Positions 45,725 to 45,771 of a stretch of 45,771 nt of DNA are shown here, piece by piece (position 1 is the first letter of the stretch; every line of letters begins with the position of its first letter). The position numbers and the translations under genes were made by a program. Where the stretch lies: positions 1-45,771 of the forward strand of contig NZ_JAAVJC010000013.1 in assembly GCF_012033785.1 (NCBI RefSeq), read 5' to 3'. The stretch comes from Streptomyces bohaiensis. GTDB taxonomy: Bacteria > Actinomycetota > Actinomycetes > Streptomycetales > Streptomycetaceae. The notes beneath the pieces are model-generated. The model was not told where the DNA came from and searched no databases. It worked only from the letters and a program-made list of their open reading frames with translations.

Positions 45725-45771
45725 GCCGACGGCACGGCGAGGGGCGGTGGTCGCCCGGGACGTCCCGGGCG

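Overview
The window is very G+C-rich actinobacterial chromosome, most probably Streptomyces or a close relative. The evidence is strong G/C bias at third codon positions, GTG starts, a GGDEF protein beside ligA (the RmdB/LigA neighbourhood of S. coelicolor), a WhiJ-type HTH/DUF397/RsbW-like ATPase trio, paired SseB-domain genes before a glycine-cleavage locus, and SpoIIE/HATPase signalling proteins. I see no tRNA, rRNA, CRISPR array, transposase or phage gene, so this looks like resident chromosome rather than an island.

Layout. 1-12.7 kb holds housekeeping genes: a truncated membrane GGDEF protein, NAD+-dependent DNA ligase, a cobalamin-independent methionine synthase-like protein, a short-chain dehydrogenase, a nitrilase-family hydrolase, MnmA with a cysteine desulfurase (a likely sulfur-relay pair for tRNA 2-thiouridine), a Tat-exported peptidoglycan amidase, a type III PLP decarboxylase-like enzyme and a Dps ferritin. 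12.9-20.7 kb is a glycine/serine block: a frameshifted acyl-CoA thioesterase, two SseB-like genes, a tandem glycine riboswitch, gcvT, gcvH, glyA and an Fe-S L-serine ammonia-lyase. Together these move glycine through the one-carbon pool to serine and pyruvate. 20.7-27.1 kb has an 812-residue PAS/GAF/SpoIIE/HATPase phosphatase, a small conserved protein and a four-gene coupled operon that resembles accessory genes of actinobacterial gas-vesicle clusters but has no structural gas-vesicle gene beside it. 27.2-32.8 kb has an AzlCD branched-chain amino acid exporter with a divergent Lrp regulator, a RluA-type pseudouridine synthase, a SpoU methyltransferase and a flavin monooxygenase/FMN reductase pair. 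32.8-42.6 kb has a flavoprotein, the WhiJ-type trio, a formaldehyde dehydrogenase-like enzyme, a Vms1/Rv2629-family protein with a small membrane partner, GlgX and an L,D-transpeptidase lipoprotein. 42.7-45.8 kb has an enoyl-CoA hydratase, two decayed genes (a lipoprotein and a siderophore-interacting protein) and a second RsbW-like ATPase.

The most unusual signal belongs to no standard feature class. A 13-mer, CCGCACGGGGCGG, occurs exactly ten times in 46 kb, plus about fifteen close variants. Nearly all copies are in intergenic gaps or at the last codons of genes. One gap contains a four-copy 15-bp tandem array that appears to have grown from it, and one protein tail carries three near copies translated as His-Gly-Ala-Ala. 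It behaves like an undescribed REP-like mobile or expanding element.

Three loci (thioesterase, lipoprotein, siderophore-interacting protein) carry about six single-base frameshifts, several in G/C homopolymers. All other recognisable genes read cleanly, with a possible exception at the window edge in the GGDEF gene. This suggests real decay of accessory functions, though sequencing error cannot be excluded from one sequence.
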